From Clostridium sp. AF15-31 (GTDB lineage: Bacteria > Bacillota > Clostridia > Lachnospirales > Lachnospiraceae), in NCBI RefSeq assembly GCF_003461625.1, contig NZ_QTXL01000008.1:62001-126000 (forward strand): 64,000 nucleotides of DNA. The letters are read 5' to 3'. A model generated the notes under the pieces. The model worked only from the letters and a program-made list of their open reading frames with translations, had not been told where the DNA came from and searched no databases. This document shows positions 1 to 9,050 of the stretch, piece by piece. Each line of letters begins with the position of its first letter. The first letter of the stretch is position 1. The translations under genes were made by a program, and so were the position numbers.

Positions 1-801
1 GTCTACATTCAAGCCAATTACCGCTGCGGTCGGCTTGGAATCAGGAGCAATCGATCCGATGGAAGATTACGGTAATGTAGGCTTAAGCTGGCAAAAGGAT
101 GCATCGTGGGGTTCTTATCATGTAACAACACTCCATGCATATGAACCAGTCATTTTAGAGAATGCTTTGATTTATTCCGATAATATTTATTTCGCAAAGG
201 CAGCATTAAAGATTGGTTCGGATGAGTTGGAAAGTTCTTTGACACGGCTTGGTTTCAATGAGAAACTGCCATTTGAGATTAAGATGGCAGAGTCGCAGTA
301 TTCCAATACAGAGAGAATTGAAACTGAAATACAGTTAGCTGACAGCGGTTACGGACAAGGACAAGTTTTAGTGAATCCGTTACATATGGCTTGTATCTAT
401 TCTGCTTTCTGTAATGGGGGAAATGTTATAAAGCCGTATTTAGTATATCAGAAAGACGCAGTAGCTGAGTATTGGATTCCGGGAGCCTTTTCTATGAGAC
501 AGCAAGCCGTGTATTGGAAGGAACAAAGAAGGTTGTGAATGATCCTAATGGAACTGGATATGCAGCCCATCGGAATGACATTCTTTTAGCAGGAAAAACA
601 GGCACGGCAGAAATCAAGGCATCGAAGGATGATACTTCGGGTACGAAATTAGGATGGTTTGCAATTTTTACAGCAGAAGATACGGTAGAACGTCCTATAT
701 TGATTATCAGCATGGTAGAAGATGTGAAAGGAAGAGGAGGAAGCGGATATGTTGTTAAGAAAGACAAGCTGGTTCTGGAAGAGTGGTTTGGCAGCAATTA
801 G
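1..801 (+). pseudogene. Class B penicillin-binding protein, transpeptidase domain (left-partial, frameshifted)
   Basis: The window opens on the active-site SxxK motif: S-T-F-K is encoded at bases 2-13. An SDN motif follows near bases 176-184, and KTGTAE lies near bases 592-609 in a different frame. This is the SxxK/SxN/KTG order of a transpeptidase of the MecA/PBP2-PBP3 type, which cross-links peptidoglycan outside the membrane. The first frame runs to base 538 but loses homology after G-A-F-S; the frame starting near 494 (E-T-A-S-R-V-L) carries the rest to the stop at 801. One missing base between 493 and 494 restores S-D-E-T-A, so a single-base deletion is the simplest explanation, either a real mutation or an assembly error. 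The N-terminal part lies off the window. It heads an operon-like run and sits in the same locus as blaI-blaR1, which suggests a beta-lactam-responsive PBP (inference). Confidence 0.5.
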
Positions 802-1990
802 TTTTGTATTAATACTTAGTATTTCGGGGTGCAGTGATGCACCCCCGGAAGAAAATACAGTTTCGGAAACGGTAATAGATGTTCAGGCTATTCAAGAAGA
901 ATCAGAGGAGGATGCAGATGAAATTATAAGCGTCTGCATTGATCTTTATGAGAAAGCAGAAGAAGAAAATAAATTAGCGGAGTTGGAAACAATCCGTAGT
1001 ATTGTAAATCGTCTTGGAGAAAATGGTTATTCGGCAGTTGACAGTAAAAACCAGATTGATATGACTGAGCCGGAGCAGGTGGCCAACTTCTGCGAAATGG
1101 TAGATGAGAAGGAAGAGGCAGAAATATCCATTATTGAGGTCAGTTATTTGCCGGGTTTTGTAAAATACGATTTGCAGACAAAAGATGGAAATGTAGATGT
1201 GGTCAGAAGCTATTACAAGTACGAAAACGGAAATATACAAAGAAATACAACAGGAAGCTATCAGGCAGAATACTGGAACTATACAGAAGAAGGATATCTG
1301 ATGTTTTCTGGAAGTTGGTATTCAGAAGAACTATATATTCTTACATTAAGCGGAGTGGAAAAGGATACTGCATTGCGGGTGCAACCGTTGGATGAGACAT
1401 GTAGGATGCTGACTCGGAAGTATCTCACACCAATCGGCTTTGAACAAAATAATATGTTCATTGTAGATTGGAGCGAGGACGATTTTGGAGATTTGAATTT
1501 CTATGATATGTATGACATTCTCTATCCCAAAGTAAGTGGTCAATATGTCCCCTATGTTGCAGATGACAATTTAGGAGTCGGTGCGGTTTACCGGATTCCG
1601 AAGGAGGAATTTGAAAGCGTTATCATGACCTACTTCAATATTGATAGTGAAACGCTGCAATCCAAAACGGTCTATTATTCCGAAGATTCCACCTATGAAT
1701 ATAAGCCGAGAGGGTTTGAAGAAGTGGAGTACCCGGAATATCCATATTCAGAGGTGGTTGGATTCACGGAGAACAGCGATGGAACAATTACACTTACAGC
1801 TAATGTGGTATTTCCGCATTCGGGAAATTCAAAGGTATATGCCCATGAGGTTGTGGTCCGTCCTTTGGAGGACGGTGGGGTACAATATGTTTCCAACCGA
1901 ATTATACCTTCCGAGGATAATAGTGAGGAAACATGGCATACACCACGTTTGACAGCGGAGGAATGGGAAGAATTGTACGGAGGCGAATAA
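749..1990 (+). CDS. Surface lipoprotein, paralogue 1 of 3
   Basis: A 413-residue secreted lipoprotein. The N-terminus has two basic residues, a hydrophobic stretch (about 14-26) and a lipobox S-I-S-G with Cys28 as the lipidation site. The start at 749 is chosen because a GAGGAGG ribosome site lies 8-9 bases upstream; this makes the gene overlap the PBP end by 53 bases, implying translational coupling. After an acidic linker the body resembles the next two genes. The shared signature is I-P-x-E-E-F/Y-E, then a T-Y-F segment, then E-V-V-x-x-x-x-N-x-D-G-T-I-T-L and E-D-G near the C-terminus. It may belong to a Clostridia-restricted DUF family (DUF6070-like, from memory). No catalytic motif is visible. 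Placement between a PBP and BlaR1 suggests a cell-envelope or beta-lactam-related role, which is inference. Confidence 0.8.
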   Translation: MLLRKTSWFWKSGLAAISFVLILSISGCSDAPPEENTVSETVIDVQAIQEESEEDADEIISVCIDLYEKAEEENKLAELETIRSIVNRLGENGYSAVDSKNQIDMTEPEQVANFCEMVDEKEEAEISIIEVSYLPGFVKYDLQTKDGNVDVVRSYYKYENGNIQRNTTGSYQAEYWNYTEEGYLMFSGSWYSEELYILTLSGVEKDTALRVQPLDETCRMLTRKYLTPIGFEQNNMFIVDWSEDDFGDLNFYDMYDILYPKVSGQYVPYVADDNLGVGAVYRIPKEEFESVIMTYFNIDSETLQSKTVYYSEDSTYEYKPRGFEEVEYPEYPYSEVVGFTENSDGTITLTANVVFPHSGNSKVYAHEVVVRPLEDGGVQYVSNRIIPSEDNSEETWHTPRLTAEEWEELYGGE

Positions 1991-3264
1991 TGGAAGATGT
2001 AAAATGGCTGCTTAGAAGATGTGGACTTCCGATTTTGCTGCTGTTGATTTTCGTGATAGCCGGAGTGTTCTGTTGGGGAAAATTGCATGCAGAAAAGCAA
2101 AAGGTGGCAGAAGAAGTATGGGAGCCACCTATAGAAATCGAAAATAGCGAAGCAGAAACAGAAGAAGCCGAGAATGCGGAAATTTCCACAGAGTCAGCAT
2201 ATTGGTTTATTCCGCAAGCCAGTGATTGTCTTATCTCAGATGAGGAAAAGGAACAATTGCAGAGTATGGTTTTGTCAGCGGCAGATTCGGTAGCAGAAAT
2301 CTATAAGGATATTGTAATTGCAGATGCACCAAGTTATTCTTCCGGCATTAGCGAATTTACCAACGAGCAGAGGAAAACTGTGGTGGAGCAATTGGGCAGA
2401 AGCGGTCTGGTAAGTGTTGAAGAAGATACTGCCATGCAAAACCATGAAGCAGTCGAAACATTTTATGCAGATTACTTGGATGGACGGGACTCAATGGTTA
2501 CGGTATTCGAAGTACATAGAGATGGACTGATTGGAGCAGTTACTTTTATTTACCGGAAAGGTGAGTTGCAGACTTATTATATAGGTGTTCGTTGGAAGGA
2601 AGGTGGAGTGCCTGAAATACAGGGAACTTCGGTAAGTAATGTGGCTGAAATCAAACTTACGGAAAAAGGGTATTTTATCTACGCATATGAATATGTGATT
2701 GCACATGCAAGTTTGAGACAGTATTGGAGAATAGAACCGCTTCCGGAAGACTGCCAGGAACTGACGGAGAAATACATATCAGGACTAAGTTATGTGAATT
2801 ACAATGTGCTTGTCACAAACTGGAACAGTAGCAATGTAAAGGATATTTTGATGCCTTGCATGTATGAAGATATTTACCGAATTTCCACGGGTGAAAATCT
2901 GAAAACTGAGGATTGGAAGATTCCGGCAGAGGAATATGAAAGGATAATGACCACCTATTTTCCAGTATCGATAGAACAGTTAAGAGAGTATTGTGGGTAT
3001 GATGAAGGGAGTAACAGCTATGAATATGAGATGATTTATGCCAGCCCATACCCACCTTTTGGAGAAGTAGTTGACTATACAAAAAATGCGGATGGAACGA
3101 TTACACTTATCGTGGATGGAGTATGGCCGGATTATAATTCTGATCTCGCTTTTCGGAATACGGTTGTGGTCCAGCCATTTGAAGACGGAACTTTCAGGTA
3201 TCTTTCCAATTCTATAGAACAAATTGAATTGGAACTGCCGCCAATAGCAAGAACGAAAGGATGA
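1990..3264 (+). CDS. Membrane-anchored extracellular protein, paralogue 2 of 3
   Basis: The start at 1990 overlaps the previous stop as TAATG, behind a CGGAGG site; the further upstream in-frame start lies inside the preceding gene and lacks a ribosome site. The product is about 424 residues. It has one N-terminal hydrophobic helix (about residues 12-29) and no convincing lipobox, so it is probably a signal-anchor protein with an extracellular body. An acidic Glu/Ala-rich linker follows. The C-terminal half repeats the signature of its neighbours: IPAEEYE, a T-Y-F-P segment, E-V-V-D-Y-T-K-N-A-D-G-T-I-T-L, then F-E-D-G-T. The three genes look like tandem duplication followed by divergence. Function unknown. 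Confidence 0.8.
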   Translation: MEDVKWLLRRCGLPILLLLIFVIAGVFCWGKLHAEKQKVAEEVWEPPIEIENSEAETEEAENAEISTESAYWFIPQASDCLISDEEKEQLQSMVLSAADSVAEIYKDIVIADAPSYSSGISEFTNEQRKTVVEQLGRSGLVSVEEDTAMQNHEAVETFYADYLDGRDSMVTVFEVHRDGLIGAVTFIYRKGELQTYYIGVRWKEGGVPEIQGTSVSNVAEIKLTEKGYFIYAYEYVIAHASLRQYWRIEPLPEDCQELTEKYISGLSYVNYNVLVTNWNSSNVKDILMPCMYEDIYRISTGENLKTEDWKIPAEEYERIMTTYFPVSIEQLREYCGYDEGSNSYEYEMIYASPYPPFGEVVDYTKNADGTITLIVDGVWPDYNSDLAFRNTVVVQPFEDGTFRYLSNSIEQIELELPPIARTKG

Positions 3265-3268
3265 TTTT

Positions 3269-4534
3269 ATGGTATTAAGGAAAAAGAGCATTCTACTGAT
3301 CATGGTATTTCTGATTGGGGGTTTCGTGTGTGCCTGTGGAAAAGAAGATAGTGTTGCGGGAGAATCTCTTGTGGAAGATACGGAAGAAGTATCTTCCACG
3401 GAGGAAACAAAAAATACTGAGGAAGAGGCTGCAGTACAATGGGAAAAGGGCTACGATCTTCCGGTAGATGAACAGGAAAGGGAAGAAGCTGAGACTGACT
3501 GTAAAAAGCTGATGGAACTTTATCTTGACATTTATGAAACAGCAGATAAAGGGATAGCATCTAATGTTGTTTTGGATGATCAAACGGTTCTTGAAATTCA
3601 GAAGAAGGTAAAGGACGCAGGATATCCAATTGCTACGATGGTAACGTATTCTAACATGGAGAATTATGAAAGTGTTGACAGTTTTCTGAAAGAATGTATG
3701 GAAGGGAAAAGAGGCTCTGTGGTGATTTATGAAATCCACAATGATGGTGGACTGGGCAGAATGAAATTCATTTTTGATGGAACGGATATGTATGTTGTGA
3801 GTACAAGAGGAATCTGGAATGCTGACAACAAGCCGGGAATTTCGTACATTTCTTATACGAGACTCAAAGAATGGAAATACACGGAAAAAGGATGGTTCTG
3901 CTATGAGCTGTGTGTGCCAGAGCCGCCAGAGGTTAGTGAAATTATGGATGGAAGCTGCCTGATCAGAATAAAACCTATGACAGAGGAACAGTGTGAAATG
4001 TCTGAACGTTGTGTTCGGGGGCTTGGATATCAGGGACAGAACCTTTTGTGTTCCAACTGGAATGTAGAAAATATGAGTGAGTTGGATTATAACGGAATGT
4101 TTGAATATCTGTATGGAATGAAATATGGAGAAAAGTTCAATTCTGAAGATTATCCAAATGGCATTCCTAAAGAAGAGTTCGAAAGTCTGATTATGGAGTA
4201 TCTTCCCATAACAGCGGAGCAGATACGAGAGTACGCAGTATTTGATGAGGAAAACCAGACCTATCTTTGGGCGAGACTTGGGTGCTTCAATTATGCGCCT
4301 ACCTTCTTTGGAACTTCTCTGCCGGAGGTTGTCGACATCAAAGAAAATCAAGATGGAACAGTCACATTAACAGTTGAGGCGGTCTGTGACATGGTCATTT
4401 GCGATGATGCAGTCATAACCCATGAACTTACGGTAAGGTTTGCAGAGGATGGCAGTTTTCAGTATTTGGGGAATGAAATCCTAAATGACGGAATTATGCA
4501 TATACCAGATTACCAATACCGTATTAAAGAATGA
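3269..4534 (+). CDS. Surface lipoprotein, paralogue 3 of 3
   Basis: A 421-residue lipoprotein with a basic start, a hydrophobic helix (residues 8-20) and a lipobox ending V-C-A-C at Cys23; a Cys at the -2 position is slightly unusual. A weak AAAGGA site precedes the start, and the gene begins 4 bases after the previous stop, so it is co-transcribed. The C-terminal block again carries I-P-K-E-E-F-E-S, E-V-V-D-I-K-E-N-Q-D-G-T-V-T-L and A-E-D-G-S-F-Q-Y. A long reading frame on the opposite strand here (3293-4351) is a composition shadow. Role unknown; an envelope function is inferred from neighbours only. Confidence 0.8.
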   Translation: MVLRKKSILLIMVFLIGGFVCACGKEDSVAGESLVEDTEEVSSTEETKNTEEEAAVQWEKGYDLPVDEQEREEAETDCKKLMELYLDIYETADKGIASNVVLDDQTVLEIQKKVKDAGYPIATMVTYSNMENYESVDSFLKECMEGKRGSVVIYEIHNDGGLGRMKFIFDGTDMYVVSTRGIWNADNKPGISYISYTRLKEWKYTEKGWFCYELCVPEPPEVSEIMDGSCLIRIKPMTEEQCEMSERCVRGLGYQGQNLLCSNWNVENMSELDYNGMFEYLYGMKYGEKFNSEDYPNGIPKEEFESLIMEYLPITAEQIREYAVFDEENQTYLWARLGCFNYAPTFFGTSLPEVVDIKENQDGTVTLTVEAVCDMVICDDAVITHELTVRFAEDGSFQYLGNEILNDGIMHIPDYQYRIKE

Positions 4535-4590
4535 TTTGATAATACTGGTGTTTTATGGTATTTTTACAGATATGAAGAAAGGAGACTTAC

Positions 4591-6102
4591 ATGAAATATA
4601 TTTATAAAATCACGGGAAAAGTAAGTTTAATACTATATATATTTATGTTGTATCAATTCTGGCATCTATGTCAATATGGTGGCTTGAGAAGGCATATACC
4701 GATGTTGGCGTTAGGTATAATAGGATTGGTTGGCACAGTGGTTCTCTGGCTGATTTCGAAAAGGCATAATCAAGAAGTTAATTCAGGAGATAATGGAAAT
4801 AAGAAACTTTTCTATACGGAAATGATACTCCTTATAGCAGCAACTTTATTCTTTGGTGGACGTATCGTTTATTCTGCAGTTCCGTATCACGGGGCACTGT
4901 CTTGGAAACTTGATGAGTGGATGCGTAAAAAAGAAGTAGAACTGGAGCATAATAATCTTTTTGAGGATGGTGTAGAAGGGATTCTGATGGATTTGGATGA
5001 AGCATTGCAACTGCCGGAAGAACTCTATATTGCAAATAAATATCAGGTGTCATTTGATGAAAACGGAACGATTCAAAGGATTTATGCATTCATATATGGA
5101 AAAAATGAGGCTGGAGAGAAAAAAACGTATCTTATTGATTATGACGCAGACAGCAGTAATGATATGACTGTTTGGATAGATGGTAATGTGAATGGAGAAT
5201 ATAGTGACGATATGCGTTTGTCTCCAATGATTGAAATTTTGAACAATTCAGACTGGACGAGTCAGGTAGAGGCGTGGGCTGAAACATTTGAAGAGCAGCA
5301 GATTTATGAAATACTCTATATGGGGCGAAGATCTTTTAGTTCAGAGGAAGGCTTACAATATATTTCGGGAGATGCAGATGGTGATGGAACTGAAACAGGA
5401 ACCGGCAATTTTACTCAGCTTAGAAGCGGTGGAGAAATCGTTGGGTTTGAGGTATCTTTGCATATTCCTGATTTAAATAGTGTCACACCTGTTCGATATA
5501 TTATGGAGCCTGAGTACGTCAGTCAACAAGAATTGAAGCAGGAGAATACGATGCAGCAGGTGGAGGATGCTAAAGATACAGAAAGTTGGACTGTGGATCA
5601 AAGTGATGGAACTATGTATTTCTTTTTAGATGAAAATAATGGATGGCGTTTGGTGATAACGGATGCAGCTGCCGGAAGCAGATTTTATGTAATGGAAAAG
5701 ACAATGGATGGTGGTTCTACTTGGGAATGCATAAATGATGATCCGTTCAGTGGACAATTGGGAGTTGCAGAAGGTTTAATATTTTATGATGAGAACTTTG
5801 GGGTTGCAGGAATTACAGGCGCATCCCAGTCCTATTCCCGCTTATATGTCACTCGCGATGGCGGAAGGACCTTTGAAGAAATGAAACTTCCAATGGATCT
5901 TGTTTCAGAATTACCACAAATCGCTATCGATTGCGGATTTACGGTGGAGGATTTTGATTACCTGAATATGCCTGAAAAAGAGGACGACACATTGACGATA
6001 ACGGTTACCACAGATGCAGCGGAGAAAGATGGGATTGTATTTCAGTCAACTGATTATGGAGCGACATGGGAATACAAAGGGCTTGTTCAGATAGCGAATT
6101 AA
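4591..6102 (+). CDS. Membrane protein with C-terminal Asp-box (BNR-like) repeats
   Basis: A 503-residue protein behind a GAAAGGAG site. Hydrophobic helices are visible at about residues 10-30, 36-55 and 72-90, followed by a large, probably extracellular region. Three Asp-box-like motifs (x-D-x-G-x-T-W/F) occur near residues 373 (D-G-G-S-T-W), 422 (D-G-G-R-T-F) and 488 (D-Y-G-A-T-W), as in sialidase or photosystem-stability-type beta-propellers. Only three repeats are present, so a full propeller is not assured. A segment D-G-D-G-T-E-T-G near residue 265 could bind calcium (inference). It is the last gene of the PBP/lipoprotein run and ends at a bidirectional terminator shared with blaR1. Enzymatic activity is not supported. 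Confidence 0.7.
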   Translation: MKYIYKITGKVSLILYIFMLYQFWHLCQYGGLRRHIPMLALGIIGLVGTVVLWLISKRHNQEVNSGDNGNKKLFYTEMILLIAATLFFGGRIVYSAVPYHGALSWKLDEWMRKKEVELEHNNLFEDGVEGILMDLDEALQLPEELYIANKYQVSFDENGTIQRIYAFIYGKNEAGEKKTYLIDYDADSSNDMTVWIDGNVNGEYSDDMRLSPMIEILNNSDWTSQVEAWAETFEEQQIYEILYMGRRSFSSEEGLQYISGDADGDGTETGTGNFTQLRSGGEIVGFEVSLHIPDLNSVTPVRYIMEPEYVSQQELKQENTMQQVEDAKDTESWTVDQSDGTMYFFLDENNGWRLVITDAAAGSRFYVMEKTMDGGSTWECINDDPFSGQLGVAEGLIFYDENFGVAGITGASQSYSRLYVTRDGGRTFEEMKLPMDLVSELPQIAIDCGFTVEDFDYLNMPEKEDDTLTITVTTDAAEKDGIVFQSTDYGATWEYKGLVQIAN

Positions 6103-6106
6103 GAAA

Positions 6107-6143
6107 AATCGGGTAAAAGTCAGAGATTGACCTTTACCCGATT
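6107..6143. terminator. Bidirectional intrinsic terminator between convergent operons
   Basis: An 11-bp perfect inverted repeat (AATCGGGTAAA at 6107-6117 with TTTACCCGATT at 6133-6143) has A-rich sequence on the left and T-rich sequence on the right. It separates the Asp-box gene (+) from blaR1 (-) and should stop transcription from both sides. Confidence 0.85.
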
Positions 6144-6145
6144 CT

Positions 6146-7942
6146 TTATTTCCAGATATTCATGTCAGACAAGATAGACATGGTTATTTCAGTTGCGTTG
6201 CCTCCGGTAGCATCGCTGTCTGCACCAATGTTGGTAGCAAAAAAGTATGTATTATCTGCAGTTTCGATATAACCGATAAACCATCCGTTCACATCCTGGC
6301 CATCCACACGTCCGGTTCCGGTCTTTCCGTAGAATGTTCCGGCATCGGAAGAAGAAAGGCAGATGGAATCTTTTACTGCATTGATGTTTTCAGGAGCAAA
6401 TCCAAAGTTGTTATTCTGCAGCTGGGTTAAAAGTTCGACTTGCTCTATTGGAGAAATTTTCAAGGAAGACTCCATCCAATAGGTGGAGAAATCACCACTT
6501 ATATTTTCGTTTCCATATCCAATTTCCTGAATATAGTTGGAAATGTTAGCGGCTCCAAGCTGTTCGTCCACAGATTCAAAATACCAATTCACAGAGGAAT
6601 TCATTGCTGACTGTAAGGTCTGGTCTGCATTCCATGCTTCAAATGGATAGGTTTCTCCATTCCATGCAATGAACGAATTTTCCGGTGTAATGATATCTTC
6701 TTCCAATCCGAACAGGGCATCGTATATCTTGTAGGTGGAGTTTGGTGCAACTTGCAGGGTGGCATGCTCCTTGTCGTGTATGCTCCATGCATCATTTTCC
6801 AAATCGTATAAAACAAAGCTGCCTTCGTATTCTCCGAAGTATGTGGAGAGGTCTACATAGGAAACATTCTCAGAAGAGGAATCCCATTGGTAGTGGCTTC
6901 CGTCTGCTGCGTATGTAGAAATAAAAGGTGCGAATCCAAGGAGAAGAACAGCAGTCAACATGAATGCAGTCATACCTTTTATTCTTTTCATAAATGTCGG
7001 CTTCTCATAAGAGGCAATGTTGATAATTCTTCGTTTCATCTGCTCCATGTTTCCACCAAGGCCGGTAGCAAACGGAAAAGGAGTAAGTGAAACCTTCTCT
7101 GCAAAGTTAATCAATGTATTGCCATAATCTTCGTAAGCATCCTCTTCAAGCATCTTTAAAACAGAGGTGTCACAGGCAACCTCTCTGTCATTACGCATTT
7201 CTTTCAGAGCGTACCAAACAAGAGGATTGAACCAATATACCACTCCAGCAAGGTTCATCAGATAACTGGCAATAGCATCATGGTGCTTGTAATGCTGCAG
7301 TTCATGTAACAGCATATACCGCATATCGGATTCGTTATAATCAGAGATCAGATGAATCGGAAGATAAATACACGGTTTCAAAAGTCCAACAATAATCGGG
7401 GATTTCAAAAATGCGGTACTGTAGACAGGAATATCTCTGTGAATCCCCATCTCTTCTAAGCAGTGATGATACAGTCTGCGGACTTCCTTGTTCTGAAGGG
7501 GAAGTGCAGATTTCTTCAAGTTGCGTAAACGGAGAGAGGATTTGATTACCAAAATAATCATTGCAAGAATACCTACAATCCATATCACTAATAATATGTA
7601 TCCGGCAATAGATGGAGCTTCGCTATTTACAGAAAGGGTAAAGTCATTCATCCAATTTACATTTCCGGTTGGATCGGCCCCAATGGTTTCTCCCATAGCA
7701 GTTCCAGTATTGGAAGATGGAGAGCTTCTCAGGCTGCCGAGCCACGAGAAAATTTGAGGAAATCCGATTAAACGGAACGGTATAAAGGGAACTACCAACA
7801 ACCCAAGCAACAGGAACCACAGATTATACTGCATACGGCTGGAAAGGTTGTTTTTGAATATCCGCTTGGCTATCAAAAGAATTCCGATGATACCGCTGAT
7901 AAATACATTGCATATTAAAAAGCGTATCATAAAATCAGCCAC
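6146..7942 (-). CDS. blaR1: BlaR1/MecR1-family beta-lactam sensor and metalloprotease
   Basis: 598 residues starting at GTG (7942) behind an AAGGAGG site, two bases after the blaI stop. Order: N-terminal membrane helices (about 5-25, 38-60, 112-133), a cytoplasmic M56 metallopeptidase domain with the zinc motif H213-E-L-Q-H217, another helix (about 322-343), then an extracellular penicillin-binding sensor domain. The sensor has the serine motif S402-T-Y-K405, S450-V-N452 and K540-T-G542. In known BlaR1 proteins, acylation of the serine by a beta-lactam activates the protease, leading to loss of BlaI repression. All catalytic residues are present, so the sensor looks functional. The likely target is the PBP/lipoprotein operon opposite it (inference). 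Confidence 0.93.
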   Translation of the reverse strand: MADFMIRFLICNVFISGIIGILLIAKRIFKNNLSSRMQYNLWFLLLGLLVVPFIPFRLIGFPQIFSWLGSLRSSPSSNTGTAMGETIGADPTGNVNWMNDFTLSVNSEAPSIAGYILLVIWIVGILAMIILVIKSSLRLRNLKKSALPLQNKEVRRLYHHCLEEMGIHRDIPVYSTAFLKSPIIVGLLKPCIYLPIHLISDYNESDMRYMLLHELQHYKHHDAIASYLMNLAGVVYWFNPLVWYALKEMRNDREVACDTSVLKMLEEDAYEDYGNTLINFAEKVSLTPFPFATGLGGNMEQMKRRIINIASYEKPTFMKRIKGMTAFMLTAVLLLGFAPFISTYAADGSHYQWDSSSENVSYVDLSTYFGEYEGSFVLYDLENDAWSIHDKEHATLQVAPNSTYKIYDALFGLEEDIITPENSFIAWNGETYPFEAWNADQTLQSAMNSSVNWYFESVDEQLGAANISNYIQEIGYGNENISGDFSTYWMESSLKISPIEQVELLTQLQNNNFGFAPENINAVKDSICLSSSDAGTFYGKTGTGRVDGQDVNGWFIGYIETADNTYFFATNIGADSDATGGNATEITMSILSDMNIWK

Positions 7943-7943
7943 G

Positions 7944-8330
7944 TTAATTGCCTCCTTTTTTTGACCTCTTTGAAAGAAGGGAGCGGAGGGTATCTATTTC
8001 TGTTTCAGACAGTCTGTCATTTTCTATATAGGCAGACAGCATGGCAGTGATATCTCCGTCATAGTATCGTTCCAGAAAAGAATTGCTTTCCTGGCCGATG
8101 TATTCGTTTTCCTTCACGACTGGGGTGTAAACAAACACTCGGCTCTGTTTTTCATAAGTCAGAGCGCCTTTGGTCACAAGGCGTTTGATTAAAGTCTGTA
8201 TCGTTTTCGGACTCCAGCTTGTGGTCTGTAATAATTTATCTGTTATTTCATTTGTACTGATCGGCGCATGTTTCCATACGATTTTCATAACTTCAAATTC
8301 AGCTTCAGAAATCTGTGGTAAATCACTCAT
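7944..8330 (-). CDS. blaI: BlaI/MecI-family transcriptional repressor
   Basis: 128 residues, behind a consensus AGGAGGG site. The N-terminal winged helix (about residues 5-70, including E-F-E-V-M-K-I-V-W and S-P-K-T-I-Q-T-L-I-K-R-L) is the BlaI/MecI DNA-binding fold. The C-terminal helices (about 75-125) would dimerise. It lies upstream of blaR1 in one operon, the usual arrangement. Known members repress their own operon and a beta-lactam resistance gene until BlaR1 signalling removes them. Confidence 0.93.
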   Translation of the reverse strand: MSDLPQISEAEFEVMKIVWKHAPISTNEITDKLLQTTSWSPKTIQTLIKRLVTKGALTYEKQSRVFVYTPVVKENEYIGQESNSFLERYYDGDITAMLSAYIENDRLSETEIDTLRSLLSKRSKKGGN

Positions 8331-8369
8331 TTCAAATCCCTCCTAAAATCTTACGGCTGTAATAAATAT

Positions 8370-8398
8370 ATTATAGACGTTATTTATGTGGTTGTCAA
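8370..8398 (-). promoter_or_regulatory. Consensus sigma-A promoter of blaI-blaR1
   Basis: On the minus strand TTGACA (8393-8398) and TATAAT (8370-8375) are separated by exactly 17 bases, a perfect consensus promoter. A promoter this strong is expected to be repressed. The AT-rich stretch around the -10 could hold the BlaI operator, but I could not identify a clean TACA-N-TGTA dyad. Confidence 0.85.
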
Positions 8399-8479
8399 TT
8401 TCAGAAAAAAGATATAGACTTGAAATCCTACTTATGTAATAATTGAAATATTACAAGGGTAAGATTTAAAAAAGGCAAC

Positions 8480-8519
8480 AAAAAGAAAAGAACCAGAATC
8501 ACAATGGATTAGCTGGTTC
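8480..8519 (-). terminator. Intrinsic terminator of the XRE gene
   Basis: Inverted repeat GAACCAG (8490-8496) / CTGGTTC (8513-8519), followed on the minus strand by a T-rich tract (8480-8489). It lies directly downstream of the minus-strand XRE gene. Confidence 0.75.
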
Positions 8520-8521
8520 CT

Positions 8522-8869
8522 TTACTCGTTTGAATTACCTCTTTTATGTATGAGTGTTAAGAGGTATTCAATTGCTGGAAGAATCTCGGCTGCCTCTTGC
8601 TCATTACATTCCTGTAGCATCAATAACAGTTTTTGTTTTTTCAACCCGTCTGTGGCAGTGGCAGGGTGGAAAATCTGGTCTGCAGGAATGTGTAAATAAG
8701 CGATGATCTGGCACAATACTTCGGACTTGGGATTCCCACGGTCGTTTTCAATATTCAGTATTGTACGTTCATCACAACCTATTTGTTCAGCTAATGCTGC
8801 TTGAGATAGATGGGCTTCTTCTCTGGCAGCCCGAACTACCTTCGCAAGATTTTTTACATAGTCATGCAT
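8522..8869 (-). CDS. XRE-family helix-turn-helix regulator
   Basis: 115 residues. Residues about 10-65 form a Cro/C1-type HTH (L-S-Q-A-A-L-A-E-Q-I-G-C with R-T-I-L-N-I-E-N as the recognition end). The C-terminal half is helical and of unknown function. It is transcribed away from the recombinase remnants and may have regulated that element. The TACAGGT repeats upstream (8898-8904, 8929-8935) are candidate operators. Confidence 0.85.
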   Translation of the reverse strand: MHDYVKNLAKVVRAAREEAHLSQAALAEQIGCDERTILNIENDRGNPKSEVLCQIIAYLHIPADQIFHPATATDGLKKQKLLLMLQECNEQEAAEILPAIEYLLTLIHKRGNSNE

Positions 8870-8891
8870 TACAATTCACCTCAGAGATAGT

Positions 8892-8935
8892 TTACACTAC
8901 AGGTTGGATATTATGAATTACATCAAAGTACAGGT
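8892..8935. promoter_or_regulatory. Candidate operator repeats between XRE gene and recombinase leader
   Basis: TTACACTACAGGT (8892-8904) and TTACATCAAAGTACAGGT (8918-8935) share TTACA and TACAGGT. The TACAGGT copies are 31 bases apart, about three helical turns. They lie in the divergent region before the XRE start, where a self-regulating XRE protein would bind. Assignment is by position only. Confidence 0.35.
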
Positions 8936-8974
8936 ATGAGATGAAATAAATTACACCACAAAAGGAGAAATCAC

Positions 8975-9040
8975 ATGGACACAGAAAAGCAACGTAGAAT
9001 GCGATGTTTGTTGAAGTTACTGAAATTTGCCCATGGATAA
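8975..9040 (+). CDS. Possible 21-residue peptide ahead of the recombinase remnant
   Basis: ATG at 8975 follows AAGGAGA by 6-7 bases and encodes a short basic peptide (M-D-T-E-K-Q-R-R-M-R-C-L-L-K-L-L-K-F-A-H-G) ending TAA. It has a good ribosome site and is followed within 11 bases by an 18-bp perfect hairpin, so it could be a leader peptide for an attenuator controlling the recombinase module. No homologue is recognised. Confidence 0.35.
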   Translation: MDTEKQRRMRCLLKLLKFAHG

Positions 9041-9050
9041 AAACGCATTG

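Noticed and set aside
3293..4351. A 352-codon open frame on the minus strand
   Set aside because: It lies wholly opposite a well-supported lipoprotein gene, has no ribosome site, and its residue content (many S, F, R, I) is that of an antisense shadow.
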